DNA of 64,000 bases from Ricinus communis (Eukaryota; Streptophyta; Magnoliopsida; Malpighiales; Euphorbiaceae), in contig NC_063264.1 of assembly GCF_019578655.1 (NCBI RefSeq), positions 12,751,213-12,815,212 of the forward strand, written 5' to 3'. Positions 61,441 through 64,000 of this stretch are shown piece by piece; the first letter of the stretch is position 1; each line of letters starts with the position of its first letter. The translations under genes were made by a program, and so were the position numbers. The notes beneath the pieces are model-generated. The model was not told where the DNA came from. It saw nothing but the letters and a program-made list of their open reading frames with translations, and made no database searches.

Positions 61441-64000
61441 AGGTTGTTTTCACAGACTCGCAATTACAGTACTTTTTTAGGGTTGTTTTCTCAAATTCAT
61501 AAATATACACATTTTACGAGATTATTTCCTTATATTGAGAAATATACCACTTTTACAGGGTCATTTTCTCATAATAAATTATTAGCACTATTATGGGTTT
61601 CTTTTCTTAAATTCATAAATATACACATTTTACGAGGTTCTTCTCTTGTATCGAGAAATATACCACTTTTTCAGAGTTATTTTATGATATTATAAAATTA
61701 ATCTATTTAAGGAGTCGTTTTCTCATACTCACAAATATACCAAAATTACGGGATTATTTTCTCTAATTGAGATATCTCCGTATTATGGGGTTGTTTTCTA
61801 ATATTTATAAATATACCCCTCTTACGGGGTTGTTTTGTCAAATTAATAAATTTACCCCTTCTAACGGGCTGTTTTTTCAAACTCGCAGTTATACTACTTT
61901 TACCGGTTGTTCTCTCAAATTAATACACGTTTTACAAGGTTATTTTCTTATATTTATAAATATACCACTTTTACGGGGTCATTTTCTCATAATAAATCAT
62001 TAACACTATTATGGGGTTGTTTTCTCAAATTCATAAATACACGTTTCATGAGATTATTTTCTTATATCGACAAATACACCCATTTTACGGGGTTATATTC
62101 TCATATTCTAAAATTACCCCATTTAAGGGGTTGTTTTCTTATACTCACAAATATACCAAAATTTTGAGGTCTTTTCTCCCATTGATAAATATCCACGTAT
62201 TACAGAGTTGTTTTCTCATATTAAAAAATCTACCCCTTCTAACGAGGTTGTTTTCTCAGACTCGCAATTCACTACTTTGACAGTGTTGTTTTCTCATATT
62301 AATAAATATACACATTTTACGAGGTTATTTTCTTATATTGATAAATATACCACTTTTAATGGGCCGTTTTCTCATAATAAATTATTAGCACTATTATAGG
62401 GTTGTTTTCTCAAATTCATAAATATACATGTTATACTAGGTTATTTTCTTATATCGACAAATATATCCTTTTTACGGGATTATTTTCTCATATTATAAAA
62501 TTAATCCAGTTAAGGGGTCGTTTTCTCATACTAACAAATATACCAAAATTAAGGGGTTATTTTCTCCGATTGAAATATCCCCGTATTACGGGGTTGTTTT
62601 CTAATATTTATAGATAGACCCCTCTTACGAGGTTGTTTTCTCATATTAACAAATTTACCTCCTCTAACGAGGCTATTTTCTCATAATCGCAATTACACTA
62701 CTTTTACGCGGTTGTTTTCTCAAATTCATAAATATACACATTTTACGAGGTTATTTTCTTATATCGACAAATATACCCCTTTTACGGGGTTATTTTCTCA
62801 TATTCTAAAATTACCCCATTTAAGGGGTTATTTTCTCATACTCACAAATATACCAAAATTTTGAGGTTATTTTCTCTCATTGATAAATATCCCTGTATTA
62901 CAGGGTTGTTTTCTTATATTAAAAAATTTACCCCTTCTTTGTTTCTCGGTCGTAATTACCTACTTTTACTTATTTTGTTGTTTCGAGATTCATAAATATA
63001 CACGTTTTATGAGGTTATTTTCTTATATTGATAAATATACTACTTTTACTGGGTCATTTTCTAATAATAAATTATTAGAACTATTATGGGGTTGTTTTCT
63101 CAAATTCATAAATATACACGATTTACGTGGTTATTTTCTTATATCGACAAATATACCCTTTTTACGGGATTATTTTCTCATATTATAAAATTAATCCATT
63201 TAAGGGGTTGTTTTCTCATACTGACAAATATACCAAAATTACGGGGTTATTTTCTCCGATTGAAATATCCCCTTATTACGGGGATGTTTTCTAATATTTA
63301 TAGATATACCCCTCTTACGGGGTTGATTTCTCACATTAACAAATTTACCTCCTCTAGCAATTTATTTTCTCGTTCACTGATTACACTACTTTTACGGGGT
63401 TGTTTTCTCAAATTCATAAATATACATGTTTTACGAGGGTGTTTTCTTATATCGACAAATATACCCCTTTTACGGAGTTATGAGAATATTCTAAAATTAC
63501 CCCGTTTAAGGGGTTGTTTCTCATAATAACAAATATACCAAAATTTCGAGGTTATTTCTCTCATTGATATCCCCGTATTACTGGGTTGTTTTCTCATATT
63601 AAAAAATTTACCCCTTCTAACGAGGCTGTTTTCTCAACCTCGCAATTACACTACTTTTACGCTGTTGTTTTCTTAGATTCATAAATATACACGTTTTATG
63701 AGGTTATTTTCTTATATTGATAAATATACTACTTTTACTAGGTCTTTTTCTAATAATAAATTATTAGCACTATTATGGGGTTGTTTTCTCAAATTCATAA
63801 ATATACATGTTTTTTGTGGTTATTTTCTTATATCGACAAATATACTCCTTTTACGGTGTTATTTTCTCATATTATAAAATTAATCCATTTAAGGGTCGTT
63901 CTCATACTCAAATATACAAAATTAGGGGTTAGTTTCTCGTTTATAGATAATACCCCTCTTACGTTGTTGTTTTCTCATATTAAAATCTTCTCAAGCTGTA

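Larger units (their letters stand above)
54520..64000 (+). repeat. Satellite B array right of the chromovirus
   Basis: The 11-variant higher-order repeat of 36112-42478 resumes in the same orientation and phase. The k marker (AATTATTAGCACTATTATG and variants) is found near 54525, 54987, 55409, 55873, 56299, 56761, 57186, 57580, 58006, 58394, 59040 and 59488. Spacings are again near 388-394, 422-426 and 462-464 bp. The array continues past the right edge of the window. From about 58690 to 61440 it is much more irregular (separate entry). Periodic open frames (for example 56906-57196, 63086-63526) are not genes. Confidence 0.95.

Noticed and set aside
1..64000. CENP-B-box-like motif that would mark a centromere
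   Set aside because: I found no match to the TTCG....A..CGGG core in the monomers. Centromere identity cannot be claimed from this sequence alone.

Overview
The window is plant nuclear DNA, almost certainly from an angiosperm. The evidence is a plastid ndhB fragment stranded in nuclear repeats, a Ty3/gypsy chromovirus primed by initiator-Met tRNA, and a broken Ty1/copia element. I cannot name the species. I see no intact cellular gene. About 48 kb of the 64 kb is one satellite lineage with a monomer near 39 bp. Its plus-orientation form has a GGGGTTGTTTTCTCAT head, an A/T-rich centre and an AATATACCCCTCTTAC tail.

Layout: (1) 1-10975, satellite subfamily A in minus orientation. (2) 10976-11045, a unique spacer with a hairpin where the array flips. 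(3) 11046-30510, subfamily A in plus orientation, interrupted at 18127-18482 by plastid-derived DNA carrying the ndhB 3' end. (4) 30511-33257, the 5' part of a decayed Ty1/copia element (LTR-like region, gag pseudogene), cut by exactly 500 N at 33258-33757. (5) 33758-36111, subfamily B in minus orientation. (6) 36112-64000, subfamily B in plus orientation, organised as an approximately 425-bp, 11-monomer higher-order repeat. It is split by a 12.0-kb Tekay-like chromovirus at 42479-54519, which is flanked by the target duplication ATATA.

The chromovirus is a nest of insertions. Its gag is split by a 2,979-bp solo LTR of the same family in reverse orientation (target duplication AGCTT). Its 3' LTR carries a 901-bp fragment that looks like the tail of another gypsy element (7-bp flanking duplication). 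Its 5' LTR has lost about 1.17 kb. Gag, protease, RT, RNase H, integrase and chromodomain can all be read but are broken by stops and frameshifts, so the element is not autonomous.

The many open frames in the satellite (up to about 270 codons) follow from the monomer being 13 codons long and stop-free in all three sense frames. They are not genes. The most interesting content is the structure of the satellite: quantised higher-order repeats, kilobase-scale duplications, two orientation flips and a recurrent short inverted repeat at monomer boundaries. The array may be pericentromeric or otherwise heterochromatic, but that is inference.
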